Positions 1-7,236 of a DNA stretch of 64,000 nucleotides are shown one piece after another. How positions within the stretch are numbered: position 1 is the first letter of the stretch; each line of letters begins with the position of its first letter. Source of the DNA: Qipengyuania marincola (GTDB lineage: Bacteria > Pseudomonadota > Alphaproteobacteria > Sphingomonadales > Sphingomonadaceae); assembly GCF_029688625.1 (NCBI RefSeq), contig NZ_JARULC010000002.1, forward strand, positions 248,001 through 312,000, given 5' to 3'. The notes beneath the pieces are model-generated. The model had not been told where the DNA came from. It saw nothing but the letters and a program-made list of their open reading frames with translations, and ran no database searches. The position numbers and the translations under genes are program-made.

Positions 1-48
1 CCACATCCAGCGGGTCTTCGGCTTGGTATCGGCAACGGGGTCGCTCAT
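1..48 (-). CDS. 5' end of an unidentified protein (cut by window edge)
   Basis: An ATG at position 48 on the minus strand opens a 16-codon reading frame that runs off the window: MSDPVADTKPKTRWMW. A GGAG Shine-Dalgarno sequence lies about 8 bases upstream of the ATG, which supports a real start. The visible residues are a short polar N-terminus followed by aromatic residues that could begin a membrane segment, but this is too little for identification. It is divergent from the gene at 176, so positions 49-175 should hold both promoters. Confidence 0.6.
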   Translation of the reverse strand, partial: MSDPVADTKPKTRWMW

Positions 49-175
49 GATTTCGTCTCCATCCTTTGTCCCCCAATGATCCAACCCGCATCCGCGTTCC
101 GAGGGCGCAGGAGCGAGGCATTTTGCGTGGTGAAGGCCGCTGGGCTATGATCGGGTCACCGAGGAGGAGAACGGT

Positions 176-601
176 ATGGATGACAAGACGCGCAATCGCG
201 AACAGGGCCGCGTGACGTTCGGCAAAGAGACTCCATCGACGCAGCGCGAAACCCGCCCTGCGACGGGCAATGGCTTCGAGGCTAACCGACCGACCATCAT
301 CAGCCTGCTCTACCTCGCCAGTTTCGTGACCGGGATCACCGGGCTGGTCGGTATCGTGCTCGCCCACGTCTGGAAGGGCGAAGCGCATGACGCATGGATG
401 ACCAGCCACTACACCTACCTCATCCGCACCTTCTGGATCGGCTTTGCGGCCAGCATCATTGCCGCCCTGCTCAGCATCGTGCTGATAGGCATGCTGCTGT
501 TCCCGGTCATCGCCATCTGGTTCGGGGTGCGCAGCGTGGTGAGCATGATGAAGGCCCAGCGTCGCGAACCGATACCGGACCCGGAAACGCTGCTCTTCTA
601 G
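176..601 (+). CDS. DUF4870/Tic20-like membrane protein
   Basis: This is a 141-residue inner-membrane protein of unknown function. About 40 polar N-terminal residues are followed by three hydrophobic segments (roughly residues 41-65, 85-110 and 110-125), and the segment order with YLIRTFWIG in the middle resembles the small DUF4870/Tic20-like family. The start is well supported by a strong GAGGAG ribosome binding site. The C-terminus is short and charged (RREPIPDPETLLF). No neighbour suggests a partner. The family name is from memory of the motif; the membrane topology is read from the sequence. Confidence 0.65.
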   Translation: MDDKTRNREQGRVTFGKETPSTQRETRPATGNGFEANRPTIISLLYLASFVTGITGLVGIVLAHVWKGEAHDAWMTSHYTYLIRTFWIGFAASIIAALLSIVLIGMLLFPVIAIWFGVRSVVSMMKAQRREPIPDPETLLF

Positions 602-671
602 GCAGGCGGAGCGCCGCTCTACGTAGTCTACCGGATAGAGGCAGTGCGGCGACCTGCGGCACAGGCGGGCG

Positions 672-1118
672 ATGCCTCGCCTTGTCCTGCTGCTCGCCCT
701 GACCTGCCTTTCGATGACTGCATCGATGCCGTCGGCAGCGCAGCCGCGCGACACGATCGCAGCCCAGTTCCCGCTCTGCGCCTCCTCGCCGCGGGTAACC
801 TGCGTGGTCGATGGCGACACGATCTGGCTCGACGGCACGAAAATCCGCATTGCCGATATCGATACGCCCGAAGTCTCCCGGCCCCGCTGCCCGCGCGAGG
901 CCCGGCTCGGCGAGCTCGCCACGCTGCGGATGCAGGCGCTGCTCAATCGCGGTGCCTTCGCGCTGAGGGCCGCACCAAGCGGACACGACGAAGATCGCTT
1001 CGGCCGCAAGCTGCGCGTCGTGTCCCGCGATGGCGAGAGTCTGGGTGTCATGCTGGTGCGCGACGGGCTCGCTCGACCATGGGGCGGCAAGCGGCGCAGC
1101 TGGTGCGAAGCTGTTTGA
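672..1118 (+). CDS. secreted thermonuclease-like (SNase) protein
   Basis: A 148-residue protein with an N-terminal signal peptide (hydrophobic residues 3-22, SAAQ cleavage region) and one staphylococcal-nuclease-like domain. All catalytic positions of the family are present: D49 in VVDGDT, R59, D64 and E67 in IADIDTPE, and R112 in DRFGRKL. It should therefore be able to cleave nucleic acids in a calcium-dependent manner in the periplasm or outside the cell, although the true substrate is unknown. A second, membrane-anchored SNase-like gene lies at 3490. No clear Shine-Dalgarno sequence is visible upstream. Confidence 0.85.
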   Translation: MPRLVLLLALTCLSMTASMPSAAQPRDTIAAQFPLCASSPRVTCVVDGDTIWLDGTKIRIADIDTPEVSRPRCPREARLGELATLRMQALLNRGAFALRAAPSGHDEDRFGRKLRVVSRDGESLGVMLVRDGLARPWGGKRRSWCEAV

Positions 1119-1280
1119 AGGGCCGGGGCCGTGTAGGACAAATGTTGGACTTGCCGAAGTCGAGTCCCGTGACATGGACCGCATGGACCACTGTCCTGGC
1201 GCAAAAAACCTTCCCACTCGCAGGACGGCTGCCGGATCGACAATCGGCGGGGTCGGGAAAGCTCGCATGGCTGTATCGAA

Positions 1281-1307
1281 GCATTTTCCGGCGGAGTAGG
1301 AAAATGC
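1281..1307. repeat. perfect 9-bp inverted repeat
   Basis: GCATTTTCC (1281-1289) and GGAAAATGC (1299-1307) form a perfect 9-bp inverted repeat with a 9-base spacer, 36 bases before the lipoprotein gene at 1344. There is no T-run on either side, so it is not a classical terminator. It could be an operator or a transcript hairpin; nothing in the sequence decides between these. Confidence 0.5.
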
Positions 1308-1343
1308 GGGCCGGGCGGCGCGCGCTCTGCTAGCAGCGGCGCT

Positions 1344-2015
1344 ATGAGACATGCCAAGAGACATATTGCGCCGCTCGCCGCTCTCCTCCTTGCCTCCTGC
1401 GCCACCACCGCGCCGCGCGAAACGCCGCAGGACCGGTTCTGGCAGGCGCTGTCGAGCCATTGCGGGAACGCCTACGCCGGCAGCCTCGCCAGCGAGGATG
1501 CGCGCGATGCCGACTGGGCGGGCAAGCGCATGGTGGCGCACTGGGCCGAGTGCAGCGAGGACCGCGTGGCCATCGCCTTCCATGTCGAGACCGATATGGA
1601 GACGGCAGTCGAACAGCCAGTGTGGAACCGCAGCCGCACCTGGATCGTGACGCGCGAGACCATCTCCAATGCCGCGCAGACCACGACCACGCGCCTGACC
1701 CTCAAACACGATCACCGGCACGAGGATGGCGAGCCCGATGCCGTGACCTTCTATGGCGGAACGACCGAACTCGGCCGCGGCAGCGCGCGCGGGCAGGACT
1801 TTCCGGTCGATGACGAAAGCATCGCGCTGTTCCGGCGCGAGGGGCTGGACGCCTCGCTCACCAATGTCTGGCGGATCGAGGTCGACCCCGCGAGCGAGGA
1901 TGATGCGATCTTCGCCTATCAGCTGACCCGCGCCAACGATCCGAGCCGTCTGTTCCGGGTCGAATTCGACGCGACCACGCCAGTCGCCGCCCCGCCTGCG
2001 GCCTGGGGCTGGTAA
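1344..2015 (+). CDS. putative lipoprotein of unknown function
   Basis: A 223-residue protein with a lipoprotein signal peptide: positively charged start, hydrophobic stretch and lipobox LLASC, with the acylated cysteine near residue 19. The mature part is mostly soluble, acidic and rich in Trp/Asp, with a predicted beta-rich character. I do not recognise a domain. It ends in VAAPPAAWGW. Similar lipoproteins occur in related sphingomonads as hypothetical proteins, but this is recollection only. It stands alone between the nuclease gene and the small-protein/MarR pair. Confidence 0.75.
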   Translation: MRHAKRHIAPLAALLLASCATTAPRETPQDRFWQALSSHCGNAYAGSLASEDARDADWAGKRMVAHWAECSEDRVAIAFHVETDMETAVEQPVWNRSRTWIVTRETISNAAQTTTTRLTLKHDHRHEDGEPDAVTFYGGTTELGRGSARGQDFPVDDESIALFRREGLDASLTNVWRIEVDPASEDDAIFAYQLTRANDPSRLFRVEFDATTPVAAPPAAWGW

Positions 2016-2177
2016 AAGAGGCCGTCTTCATTTTGCGCAACTTGAACAGGCGCGCTACCGCAGAAGAAACCACGCGTATCTCTCTGATCAAGAGCATCAA
2101 AAGGTAAAAGTGAATTCGAACATCTAGACAGCATCCGGAATTACAATGTTCCTTTTGAAAGGCGGTCGCCCGGAACA

Positions 2178-2339
2178 ATGGTCTTCGAAAACCATAGATC
2201 GAATAAGCAAAAAGCCGAAATGAGAAGGCTGATCGAGGAGGCGCTTCTCACGGCCGACGAGCTCGGACTGGTCGAAGTGGCGATCGACCTCAGTTCGGCG
2301 CTGGCCAAACTGGACCAGTCAGCTTCCTCGTCAGAATGA
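2178..2339 (+). CDS. small helical protein upstream of MarR-type regulator
   Basis: A 53-codon open frame beginning MVFENHRSNKQKAEMRRLIE and ending DQSASSSE. The middle (about residues 14-45) is a regular amphipathic pattern of Leu/Ile/Ala and charged residues and looks like a short helical hairpin. It ends 13 bases before the MarR-type gene at 2353 and the two are probably co-transcribed. The ribosome binding site is weak (AAAGG about 15 bases upstream). Small proteins of this helical type are common in sphingomonads beside regulators, but no function is known to me. Codon use in the frame is ordinary for the window. Confidence 0.6.
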   Translation: MVFENHRSNKQKAEMRRLIEEALLTADELGLVEVAIDLSSALAKLDQSASSSE

Positions 2340-2352
2340 GAGGAACCGACGA

Positions 2353-2772
2353 ATGATGTTCAACAGTTCCGATGACGATCTGCCGCCGGACGCGCTGCCG
2401 GCCCTGGTCACCGCCGCCGAGAAGGAGATCGCGCGGCGCAACAGCAGGATGAAAGTGCTGCCCGACGGGTATTTCGACGAAGGGCCCTGGGAAATCCTGC
2501 TCGACATGTTCGTCAGCTTCGCAAAGGACAAGGCGTTGAGCGTGACCGATGCGGCCCATCACACAATCGTGACCACCACCACCGCCCTGCGATGCATTTC
2601 GTTGCTCGAAAAGGATGGTCTCATCCACCGGGTCGGGGACGCGAAGGACAAGCGCCGCACCAATCTGGTGCTGACGGCCAAGGGCCTGCGCAATTGCGCG
2701 ATGGCGCTGCGCGAAATGAACGAAGCCGAACGGCGCGTCCAGTCGCGCGACCGGCAGCAAGTGCTGACCTGA
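2353..2772 (+). CDS. MarR-like winged-helix transcriptional regulator
   Basis: A 139-residue protein whose second half is a winged-helix DNA-binding domain of the MarR type: WEILLDMFVSFAKDKALSVTDAAHH, then a recognition-helix region VTTTTALRCISLLEKDGLI and the wing HRVGDAKDKRRTNLVLT, where the DxRRxxxxLT pattern is the family signature. The N-terminal 45 residues are charged and probably hold the dimerisation helix. A GAGAGGA ribosome binding site precedes the ATG. It follows a 53-residue small protein by 13 bases. The gene abuts the convergent lipoprotein gene (stops at 2770-2772 and 2773-2775). The ligand and target genes are unknown. Confidence 0.8.
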   Translation: MMFNSSDDDLPPDALPALVTAAEKEIARRNSRMKVLPDGYFDEGPWEILLDMFVSFAKDKALSVTDAAHHTIVTTTTALRCISLLEKDGLIHRVGDAKDKRRTNLVLTAKGLRNCAMALREMNEAERRVQSRDRQQVLT

Positions 2773-3006
2773 TCAGTTCGCGGGCGTGCCCACTTGCGGA
2801 TCGGCCGTGTCCTCGCCGAAGACATTTGTCATCGAGCCGTCGTCGGCGGCGGCTTCCTCGGGATCGGGCTCCATCACCGTGACATCCTGCGCCGGTGCGG
2901 GCGTTTCGACCGGTTCGGGCGGCGCCTCTTCCTCGCCGCCGCTGCAGGCGGGAGCAAGGGCTAGAGTGCAGAGCGCGAGGGCGGCGGGAAGTGCGGGACG
3001 CGGCAT
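2773..3006 (-). CDS. small acidic lipoprotein
   Basis: I place the start at the ATG at 3006 because GGAGAG lies 7 bases upstream and the product then begins MPRPALPAALALCTLALAPAC, a typical lipoprotein signal with lipobox APAC; an upstream in-frame start would spoil the signal peptide. The 77-residue product is, after the cysteine, rich in Glu, Asp and Pro and looks disordered. No domain is recognised. It probably sits in the membrane as a small surface or periplasmic lipoprotein. Confidence 0.65.
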   Translation of the reverse strand: MPRPALPAALALCTLALAPACSGGEEEAPPEPVETPAPAQDVTVMEPDPEEAAADDGSMTNVFGEDTADPQVGTPAN

Positions 3007-3099
3007 GATGCTCTCCGTGAACGGCGCGGACCCTGACGGCATTCAATCGCACCGCTGTCACGGCGAGGCAAGAGGGTCCCGATGTGCTAGACGGCACGC

Positions 3100-3486
3100 A
3101 TGGCCATCCTGCGTGCCGGCATCATCTACTGGGCACTCGTCTTCGCCCTCGGCTTCGTGCTGGGCTCGGTGCGCGTGGCATGGGGCGCCGCGGCGCTGGG
3201 GGAGGCGAGTTTCATCCTGATCGAAGTGCCGGTGATGATCGCCGCAAGCTGGTTCGCCGCGCGCTGGCTGGTAGGACGACATGGCCTCCGCACGATCGGC
3301 GCTGCGGGCCTGATGGGCGCCATCGCCCTTGCCCTGCTGCTGGGCGCGGAGCTGACGCTGGCCATGGTGCTGAGCGGCGAGAGCGTGTGCGCGTGGTTCT
3401 CTGGATTGTGGCGCATGCCCTACCTGTTGGGCACGCTGGGGCAGATCGTGTTCGCCCTCATGCCGATGGCGGCTGTATCACGCTGA
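3100..3486 (+). CDS. small integral membrane protein, ABZJ_00895-like
   Basis: A 128-residue, very hydrophobic protein with four predicted transmembrane segments (about residues 5-25, 33-55, 62-90 and 103-124). The pattern GSVRVAWG between the first two segments matches a family of small inner-membrane proteins often labelled ABZJ_00895; function unknown. No Shine-Dalgarno sequence is visible before the ATG. The membrane-anchored nuclease gene begins 3 bases after its stop, so the two are very likely one operon. Confidence 0.65.
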   Translation: MAILRAGIIYWALVFALGFVLGSVRVAWGAAALGEASFILIEVPVMIAASWFAARWLVGRHGLRTIGAAGLMGAIALALLLGAELTLAMVLSGESVCAWFSGLWRMPYLLGTLGQIVFALMPMAAVSR

Positions 3487-3489
3487 GCG

Positions 3490-4074
3490 ATGGGAAAGCT
3501 GCTCCGCTTCGATCCGAAACGCCGCCGGCGCCGTCGCAAGCCGACAGTGAGGCCTGCCCGTTTCGGCAAACGGCGGTCGAGCTGGGGCGAGGCCTTTGCC
3601 GCGGTCCGCCCGGTGCTGCTGCTGATCGCGCTGGCGACGGTGGCGGTGATCGCGAGCATGCCCGGCGCCTTTCCCGCGCCCGGTTTCCTGTCGAGCGAGC
3701 CGCAGGTGATCGAGGGGCGCTTCACCCGCTGCGGGCCGGGCCGCGGCTATTATTGCGTGATCGACGGGGACACGTTCAAGATGGGGCAGACCAGCGTGCG
3801 CGTGGTCGGCATCGACACGGCGGAGCGGGACGCGCAGTGCCCGGCGGAGGCAGCGCAAGCCGAGGCCTCGACCCGCGCGCTGCAAGGCTGGCTCAACCGC
3901 GGCCCCTTCGAAATGACCGCCCGGCTGGACGATCCCACCGACCGCTACGGCCGGGCCCTTCGCACCCTCACCCGCATCCGCCCCGACGGCAGCGAGGACC
4001 GGCTGGCGGACTTCATGCGCACCGAAGGCGGCGCGCGGGGCTATTGGGGCGGGTGGAGAGGGGGGTGGTGTTGA
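3490..4074 (+). CDS. membrane-anchored thermonuclease-like (SNase) protein
   Basis: A 194-residue protein: a highly basic cytoplasmic N-terminus (KRRRRRRK near residues 10-17), one transmembrane anchor (about 41-60), then an SNase-like domain with every catalytic position present: D94 in VIDGDT, R104, D109 and E112 in VVGIDTAE, and R155 in DRYGRAL. The nuclease domain should face the periplasm. It is translated 3 bases after the upstream membrane protein. It is a distant paralog of the secreted nuclease at 672. The natural substrate is unknown, but free DNA or RNA is plausible from the family. Confidence 0.85.
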   Translation: MGKLLRFDPKRRRRRRKPTVRPARFGKRRSSWGEAFAAVRPVLLLIALATVAVIASMPGAFPAPGFLSSEPQVIEGRFTRCGPGRGYYCVIDGDTFKMGQTSVRVVGIDTAERDAQCPAEAAQAEASTRALQGWLNRGPFEMTARLDDPTDRYGRALRTLTRIRPDGSEDRLADFMRTEGGARGYWGGWRGGWC

Positions 4075-4111
4075 GAGTTGCTCTTTGAAGCGAGGGCGAT
4101 AACAAAGAGCA

Positions 4112-4705
4112 ATGTCTACTATTCATCTCGTACCCGACGACATCCAAGCGAAGTATGTCGTACATGAGTGGCGCAATGCCACAGGTGTTTTGACGACTGC
4201 TTGCGAAGGTGAATGGCTCGATATTCTGGAGGTTTTGCGAGCGTTTGAACTGACACGATCGGAGATCCTTACTGCAGGTGGACGCAAGTCTCCCATTGCA
4301 GAGAAGATAGATGGTCGGTTCTACGAGCTCGGTTGGGAAGAGAAAAACTTCGACACTAAAATCGAGGTCGACGGGCGAGAGTATGAAAGCCCAACCCACA
4401 GCGTCGACTGTTTCAAAGGACGTGTCGGAGTGGAGGTTGAATGGAACAATAAGGACCCATTCTACGATCGCGATCTCAACAATTTTAGGCTGCTGTTCGA
4501 TTTACGAGTCATTGATGTCGGTGTGATCATCACGCGAGCTAGCAACCTCCAGGCGATCTTCAAGGACTTGGGGAAAGGGTCGAGCTACGGAGCATCGACC
4601 ACCCATCACAACAAGTTGATTCCTCGCTTGGAAGGAGGGGGTGGAGGTGGATGCCCCATCCTCACCTTCGCGATTTCACCTGCACTTTACGTAGACGACA
4701 GATGA
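4112..4705 (+). CDS. type II restriction endonuclease, BglII/BstYI family
   Basis: A 197-residue protein matching the BglII/BstYI family in overall pattern, length and C-terminus (a run of six glycines followed by CPILTF). The active site is visible as D99, E108 and E110 in VDCFKGRVGVEVEW; the D-x8-E-x-E spacing equals the D-x8-E-x-Q of BglII as I remember it, with Glu in the third place. The family cuts GATC-centred hexamers; the exact specificity here cannot be read. Three sampled 60-base rows have 31, 32 and 26 G+C, well below the neighbouring genes, which suggests horizontal acquisition. It converges on the methyltransferase at 4706 with abutting stop codons. Confidence 0.88.
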   Translation: MSTIHLVPDDIQAKYVVHEWRNATGVLTTACEGEWLDILEVLRAFELTRSEILTAGGRKSPIAEKIDGRFYELGWEEKNFDTKIEVDGREYESPTHSVDCFKGRVGVEVEWNNKDPFYDRDLNNFRLLFDLRVIDVGVIITRASNLQAIFKDLGKGSSYGASTTHHNKLIPRLEGGGGGGCPILTFAISPALYVDDR

Positions 4706-5362
4706 CTATTCCGCCGGTAATGACTCTACCGAGCTATTGTAGTTGTAGGTTTTCCAGTCTGGCTTGTAGCTGTCGTCGGCTTGGTTGCCCCAAACCGTCC
4801 AGCCCTTCCGTTTGCCCCGACTGAACAGTTCGATACGTGGTCCCCAACTGCATCCTTCGACGATTGGATACTGTTCGTCCGGCTTGCGCGAATGCTCTCG
4901 CTTTCTGCTGCGAATGATGTTCACTTGGCTGCGCCCCGGCTGCAAGGTTCTGGCGTTCTTTCCGCGAACACCGAAAAGCAGAATCTCGGTGACGTTTCTA
5001 AAATAGAATCCAACGCCTCGCCCATCGGGGCCGCCATCCTTCCTAACCTTCTCCCAGATTATGTTAGAAACATAGCGGAAGCCCCATGCTTCCATGACCT
5101 GCAAGCCTTCGGGAAGGAGCGCGTTCGGCACCCATAAGTAAAGATGTGCGGGGTCATCAGCGATATGCTCGACAGGCAGCCCGCATATATCTGATAACTC
5201 CATCGTCCCGTATCGATTGAGACGTTTATGCTCGGGAGCTACTTTCCCTGTCCGATTTTGAAATTGCCACGGCGGGTCAGCCAAAATAGTCGCAAACTGC
5301 CGACCATCGGCAACGCGAAGCAAGTCGGCTCCGGGGCTTTTGCTTCCTTCGGGGTCGAGCAT
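4706..5362 (-). CDS. MT-A70 family adenine DNA methyltransferase (probable cognate methylase)
   Basis: A 218-residue protein with the catalytic motif DPPW at residues 29-32 (ILADPPWQF) and the MT-A70 features HLYLWVPNALLPEG and VTEILLFGVRG. It should transfer a methyl group from S-adenosylmethionine to N6 of adenine in DNA. It converges on and directly abuts the BglII-family endonuclease gene, so it is the likely protective methylase. The start at 5362 has a GGAG site and is preceded by an in-frame TGA 3 bases upstream, so no longer form is possible from that ATG. G+C is lower than the flanking nrdB. There is no separate target-recognition domain. Confidence 0.88.
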   Translation of the reverse strand: MLDPEGSKSPGADLLRVADGRQFATILADPPWQFQNRTGKVAPEHKRLNRYGTMELSDICGLPVEHIADDPAHLYLWVPNALLPEGLQVMEAWGFRYVSNIIWEKVRKDGGPDGRGVGFYFRNVTEILLFGVRGKNARTLQPGRSQVNIIRSRKREHSRKPDEQYPIVEGCSWGPRIELFSRGKRKGWTVWGNQADDSYKPDWKTYNYNSSVESLPAE

Positions 5363-5445
5363 TCACATCTCCATATGCAGAACAAAAGGAGATCTGAATT
5401 AGCAGACTCCGTTAGTCAACCCAATCACTCGGGATCGGAGCTGTC

Positions 5446-6510
5446 TCACTCCGCCGCCACGCTCCCGGCAGCCTCGTCGCCGAACAGGCCCGGGCCGTCT
5501 TCGCCGGCGGCCTCTTCCTCGTTCGCGGCCTTGGCCTTGTTGCGCTTGTCGAAGCTGGACCACACGGTGTTCCAGTCGCCCTTGGTCGCGCCCTTGGAAT
5601 ATTCGGTCGCGCGCTGCTCGAAGAAGTTGGCGTGCTCCACGCCGTTGAGCAGCGGGGCGAGCCAGGGCAGCGGGTGGTCGTCCACCATGTAGATCGGCTG
5701 GAGGCCGAGCTGGCCCAGCCGCCAGTCCGCGATGTAGCGGATGTACTTCTTGATTTCCTTCGGCGTCATCCCGCTGACCGGGCCCATTTCGAAGGCGAGA
5801 TCGATGAAGTTGTCTTCCAGCCGCACCGACTTCTGGCAGATGTCGATGATGTCTTCCTTCACCGCCTTGGTGTAGCAATCGCGCTCGCGCACGAATTCGT
5901 GGAACAGGCGGATGATGCCTTCGCAATGGAGGCTCTCGTCGCGGACGGACCAGCTGACGATCTGGCCCATGCCTTTCATCTTGTTGAAGCGCGGGAAGTT
6001 CATCAGCATGGCGAAGCTGGCGAACAGCTGCATGCCTTCGGTAAAGCCGCCGAAGGCCGCCAGCGTGCGGGCGATATCCTCGTCCGTGTCGACGCCGAAG
6101 ACTTGCAGGTAATCGTGCTTGTCCTTCATTTCCTCATATTCGAGGAAGGCGGAATATTCGCTTTCGGGCATGCCGATCGTGTCGAGCAGGTGGCTGTAGG
6201 CCGCGATGTGCACCGTCTCCATGTTGGAGAAGGCGGTGAGCATCATCTTCACCTCGGTCGGCTTGAACACGCGGCCGTATTTGTCGTGGTAGCAATCCTG
6301 CACCTCGACATCGGCCTGGGTGAAGAAGCGGAAGATCTGGGTGAGCAGGTTGCGCTCGTGCTCGGTGATCTTCTGCGCCCAGTCGCGGCAATCCTCGCCC
6401 AGCGGAACTTCCTCGGGCATCCAGTGGATCTGTTGCTGGCGCTTCCAGAACTCGTAGGCCCACGGATATTCGAAGGGCTTGTAGGTCTTTCTGGCTTCGA
6501 GCAACGACAT
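5446..6510 (-). CDS. nrdB: ribonucleoside-diphosphate reductase, beta (radical) subunit
   Basis: A 354-residue class Ia R2 protein. It houses the di-iron tyrosyl radical used by NrdA to make deoxynucleotides. The first metal ligands D67, E98 and H101 and the radical tyrosine Y105 (METVHIAAYSHL) have the same spacing as E. coli D84, E115, H118 and Y122; the second ligand set is in RDESLHCEG. The N-terminus begins directly with the catalytic fold, so there is no ATP-cone. The C-terminal 35 residues are acidic and alanine-rich, ending SVAAE. The start has a GGAGA site. Its partner nrdA lies 2.4 kb upstream on the same strand, with three plus-strand genes between. Confidence 0.96.
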   Translation of the reverse strand: MSLLEARKTYKPFEYPWAYEFWKRQQQIHWMPEEVPLGEDCRDWAQKITEHERNLLTQIFRFFTQADVEVQDCYHDKYGRVFKPTEVKMMLTAFSNMETVHIAAYSHLLDTIGMPESEYSAFLEYEEMKDKHDYLQVFGVDTDEDIARTLAAFGGFTEGMQLFASFAMLMNFPRFNKMKGMGQIVSWSVRDESLHCEGIIRLFHEFVRERDCYTKAVKEDIIDICQKSVRLEDNFIDLAFEMGPVSGMTPKEIKKYIRYIADWRLGQLGLQPIYMVDDHPLPWLAPLLNGVEHANFFEQRATEYSKGATKGDWNTVWSSFDKRNKAKAANEEEAAGEDGPGLFGDEAAGSVAAE

Positions 6511-6651
6511 CTTGTGATCTCCGGGTTCCGCGTGAACGACTCATATAGGGAATCACAGGCCGGATTCGAAGGCAAGGGGGGATGATTCGGCGGGGATAAG
6601 AACGGTGCGCGTGGGGATATGTTTTTCTGCGCCCGCTTTGCGACAAGCTGC

Positions 6652-6677
6652 GGAACGCGAGGCGCATGCGACCCGTT
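6652..6677 (+). promoter_or_regulatory. EcfG-type general stress promoter (GGAAC-N17-CGTT)
   Basis: GGAAC at 6652-6656 and CGTT at 6674-6677 are separated by 17 bases, which matches the alphaproteobacterial EcfG sigma-factor consensus GGAAC-N16/17-CGTT exactly. It lies 22 bases before the ATG of the hydrophilin-like gene at 6700. A second exact match precedes the next gene. The consensus is established knowledge; use by EcfG in this organism is inferred. Confidence 0.8.
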
Positions 6678-6699
6678 GGTCGGGTGAAGGAGATACACC

Positions 6700-7011
6700 A
6701 TGGGTGAATACGCCCCCGACGACCAGCGCACCGTACACAACAACGAGGACGGCCACTGGCAGAACAAGGAAGACAGCACGCAGGCCAAGCAGTCGCAAAC
6801 GCAGAATCAATCGGCCGACCAGTCCATCCAGGCGGAAAAGGATTCGCAGATGGGCTACGGCAATGCGCGCGACGAAAGCGGCCAAATGGAACAGCAGGCA
6901 AGCCGCAAGGATGGTGGCGATACCATCGAGGGCGCGCAGCCGCGCGAGACATCCAGCGATCCGGCGCAGCGCCTGCGTGGCGACGCGAACCGGCCGCTCG
7001 ATGGTGGCTGA
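6700..7011 (+). CDS. hydrophilin-like, probably disordered stress protein
   Basis: A 103-residue, extremely hydrophilic protein, rich in Gln, Asp, Asn, Ser and Glu and almost free of aliphatic residues (for example SQTQNQSADQSIQAEKDSQM). It has no cysteine, no signal peptide and no membrane segment, and is expected to be intrinsically disordered. A GAAGGAG ribosome binding site precedes the ATG. The gene has an exact EcfG-type promoter upstream, so a role in general stress or desiccation protection is a reasonable inference, not a demonstrated function. A terminator-like hairpin follows at 7083. Confidence 0.75.
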   Translation: MGEYAPDDQRTVHNNEDGHWQNKEDSTQAKQSQTQNQSADQSIQAEKDSQMGYGNARDESGQMEQQASRKDGGDTIEGAQPRETSSDPAQRLRGDANRPLDGG

Positions 7012-7082
7012 GGTCTGATCGAATGCGGGAAGTGCGGGCCTAGTCCGGTTTCCCCTTTTGCGGGCAAAGTCCGCATCCCGGT

Positions 7083-7116
7083 GCCCCGTCTCGCAAGAGG
7101 CGGGGCGCTTTCTTTG
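7083..7116 (+). terminator. Rho-independent terminator
   Basis: A GC-rich stem GCCCCGTCTC / GAGGCGGGGC (7083-7092 with 7097-7106, one G-T pair) is closed by a stable GCAA tetraloop and followed by GCTTTCTTTG. It lies about 70 bases after the hydrophilin-like gene and ends that transcript before the next EcfG promoter. Confidence 0.8.
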
Positions 7117-7177
7117 TGATCCGGGCAGCAATCTCGCGGCCGCAGCAACGAGCCGTGCACCACGTTCGACGGGCCGA

Positions 7178-7202
7178 GGAACGGTGCCGTGAACCGCCCG
7201 TT
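7178..7202 (+). promoter_or_regulatory. EcfG-type general stress promoter (GGAAC-N16-CGTT)
   Basis: GGAAC at 7178-7182 and CGTT at 7199-7202 are separated by 16 bases, again an exact match to the EcfG consensus. The ATG of the DUF2171 gene follows 34 bases downstream. With the copy at 6652 this makes two adjacent monocistronic stress genes each with its own site. Confidence 0.8.
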
Positions 7203-7236
7203 GTATAAGCATAACCAATTCAAAAAAGGGAATTTT

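Noticed and set aside
507..1721. Long minus-strand open frame of 404 codons over the SNase and lipoprotein genes
   Set aside because: It is the antisense shadow of the real plus-strand genes, arginine- and alanine-rich with no recognisable domain; high G+C makes such frames common.
4112..5362. Wider defence island around the restriction-modification genes
   Set aside because: The flanking genes (SNase-like protein, nrdB) are not defence-related and no toxin, helicase or integrase is present, so only the two-gene cassette is supported.
5632..6585. Plus-strand frame of 317 codons opposite nrdB
   Set aside because: nrdB is certain from its catalytic residues, and the opposite frame has the composition of a shadow.
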